34,416 nt of DNA from Bacteroidota bacterium (GTDB lineage: Bacteria > Bacteroidota > Ignavibacteria > Kapaibacteriales > UBA2268), in the NCBI GenBank assembly GCA_021824625.1, contig JAKAKE010000147.1:1-34416 (forward strand), read 5' to 3'. The notes beneath the pieces were generated by a model. That model was not told where the DNA came from, did no database searches, and saw only the letters and a list, made by a program, of their open reading frames with translations. A program made the translations under genes and the position numbers. Shown here in pieces: positions 34,202 to 34,416 of the stretch (position 1 is the stretch's first letter; each line of letters opens with the position of its first letter).

Positions 34202-34416
34202 TTACTTCAATAATCTGAAGGTTTTGTATCCGTAAGACTTTTCCAAATGAAAGCTAAAATAACTTACAAAAAAATCTTTAATTTGTTTTCGATATGAAAT
34301 AGAAATATTCACATTTAAAACATCCTTTAAATTAGTTTTTTCAATTTGATGTAAAATTGATAGAACTTCATAATCTAGTCTAAAAAAATATTTACTTTTG
34401 TTATTAATTTTATTTT
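34202..34416 (-). CDS. 3' end of a gene, probably DNA repair protein RecO (partial)
   Basis: An open minus-strand frame of 70 codons enters from the right edge and stops with TAA at 34204-34202. The visible end, EVLSILHQIEKTNLKDVLNV then RKQIKDFFVSYFSFHLEKSY and YKTFRLLK, resembles the C-terminus of RecO, where a helical segment with an Arg-Lys pair is followed by a terminal helix ending near 'LKSRRFL'. RecO helps load RecA in the RecFOR pathway. The remaining N-terminal part lies outside the window, so the identity is tentative. Confidence 0.45.
   Translation of the reverse strand, partial: NKINNKSKYFFRLDYEVLSILHQIEKTNLKDVLNVNISISYRKQIKDFFVSYFSFHLEKSYGYKTFRLLK

Noticed and set aside
1-34416. 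tRNA, rRNA, CRISPR array, insertion sequence or prophage
   Set aside because: All gaps are under 300 bases and hold none of the expected structures; no transposase, integrase or Cas-like protein was seen.

Overview
The window is 34.4 kb of AT-rich, densely coding bacterial chromosome. Gene content points to the Bacteroidota/Ignavibacteriota (FCB) group. It has a subtilisin-like protease ending in a type IX secretion (T9SS) C-terminal domain, a batBCDE block, a DUF5686-type outer-membrane protein, a PorE-like beta-propeller/OmpA protein, an Hc1-like small histone, and upstream elements resembling the Bacteroidota promoter (TTG, about 20 bases, TAnnTTTG). Several genes also have clear Shine-Dalgarno sequences and three appear to start with TTG, which fits a lineage near Ignavibacteria or Kapabacteria better than classical Bacteroidia. 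That placement is inference. No rRNA, tRNA, CRISPR array, phage gene or insertion sequence was seen, and no intergenic gap exceeds 300 bases.

Layout: (1) 1-8.3 kb: the start of an unidentified minus-strand gene at the left edge, a dinucleotide-binding oxidoreductase, a secreted protein of unknown role with an internal T9SS-tail-like domain, a ChaN-M1 peptidase fusion, a Tat-exported glycosylasparaginase, a divergent class C beta-lactamase-like serine hydrolase and a small histone-like protein. (2) 8.4-16 kb, plus strand: the S8 protease with its T9SS tail, then batB-batC-batD-batE, tightly overlapped. (3) 16-20.5 kb, minus strand: the DUF5686 outer-membrane protein and a CASTOR/POLLUX-type ion channel. 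(4) 20.7-22.5 kb, plus strand: two SAM-dependent methyltransferases. (5) 22.6-31.9 kb, minus strand: threonine catabolism (TDH plus KBL), pdxJ-asnB, the PorE-like protein and plsY-gpsA. (6) 32.1-34.4 kb, minus strand: a probable recO end, a CNNM/CorC-type membrane protein and a SpoU RNA methyltransferase.

How the genes work together: kbl and the SDR-type threonine dehydrogenase together degrade threonine to glycine and acetyl-CoA. gpsA supplies the glycerol-3-phosphate that PlsY acylates. The Bat proteins form a membrane VWA/TPR assembly. Much of the rest is envelope and secreted-protein biology.

I did not find an obvious new defence or mobile system. The least explained structure is in non-coding DNA: a family of 7-bp-period AATTNNN tracts at four gene 3' ends, a 77-bp element with perfect 11-bp inverted ends between divergent genes, an 11-bp-period direct repeat in front of plsY-gpsA, and two strong palindromes near the left edge. 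Among proteins, the internal T9SS-tail-like domain and the ChaN-M1 fusion with an altered exopeptidase motif are the most unusual.
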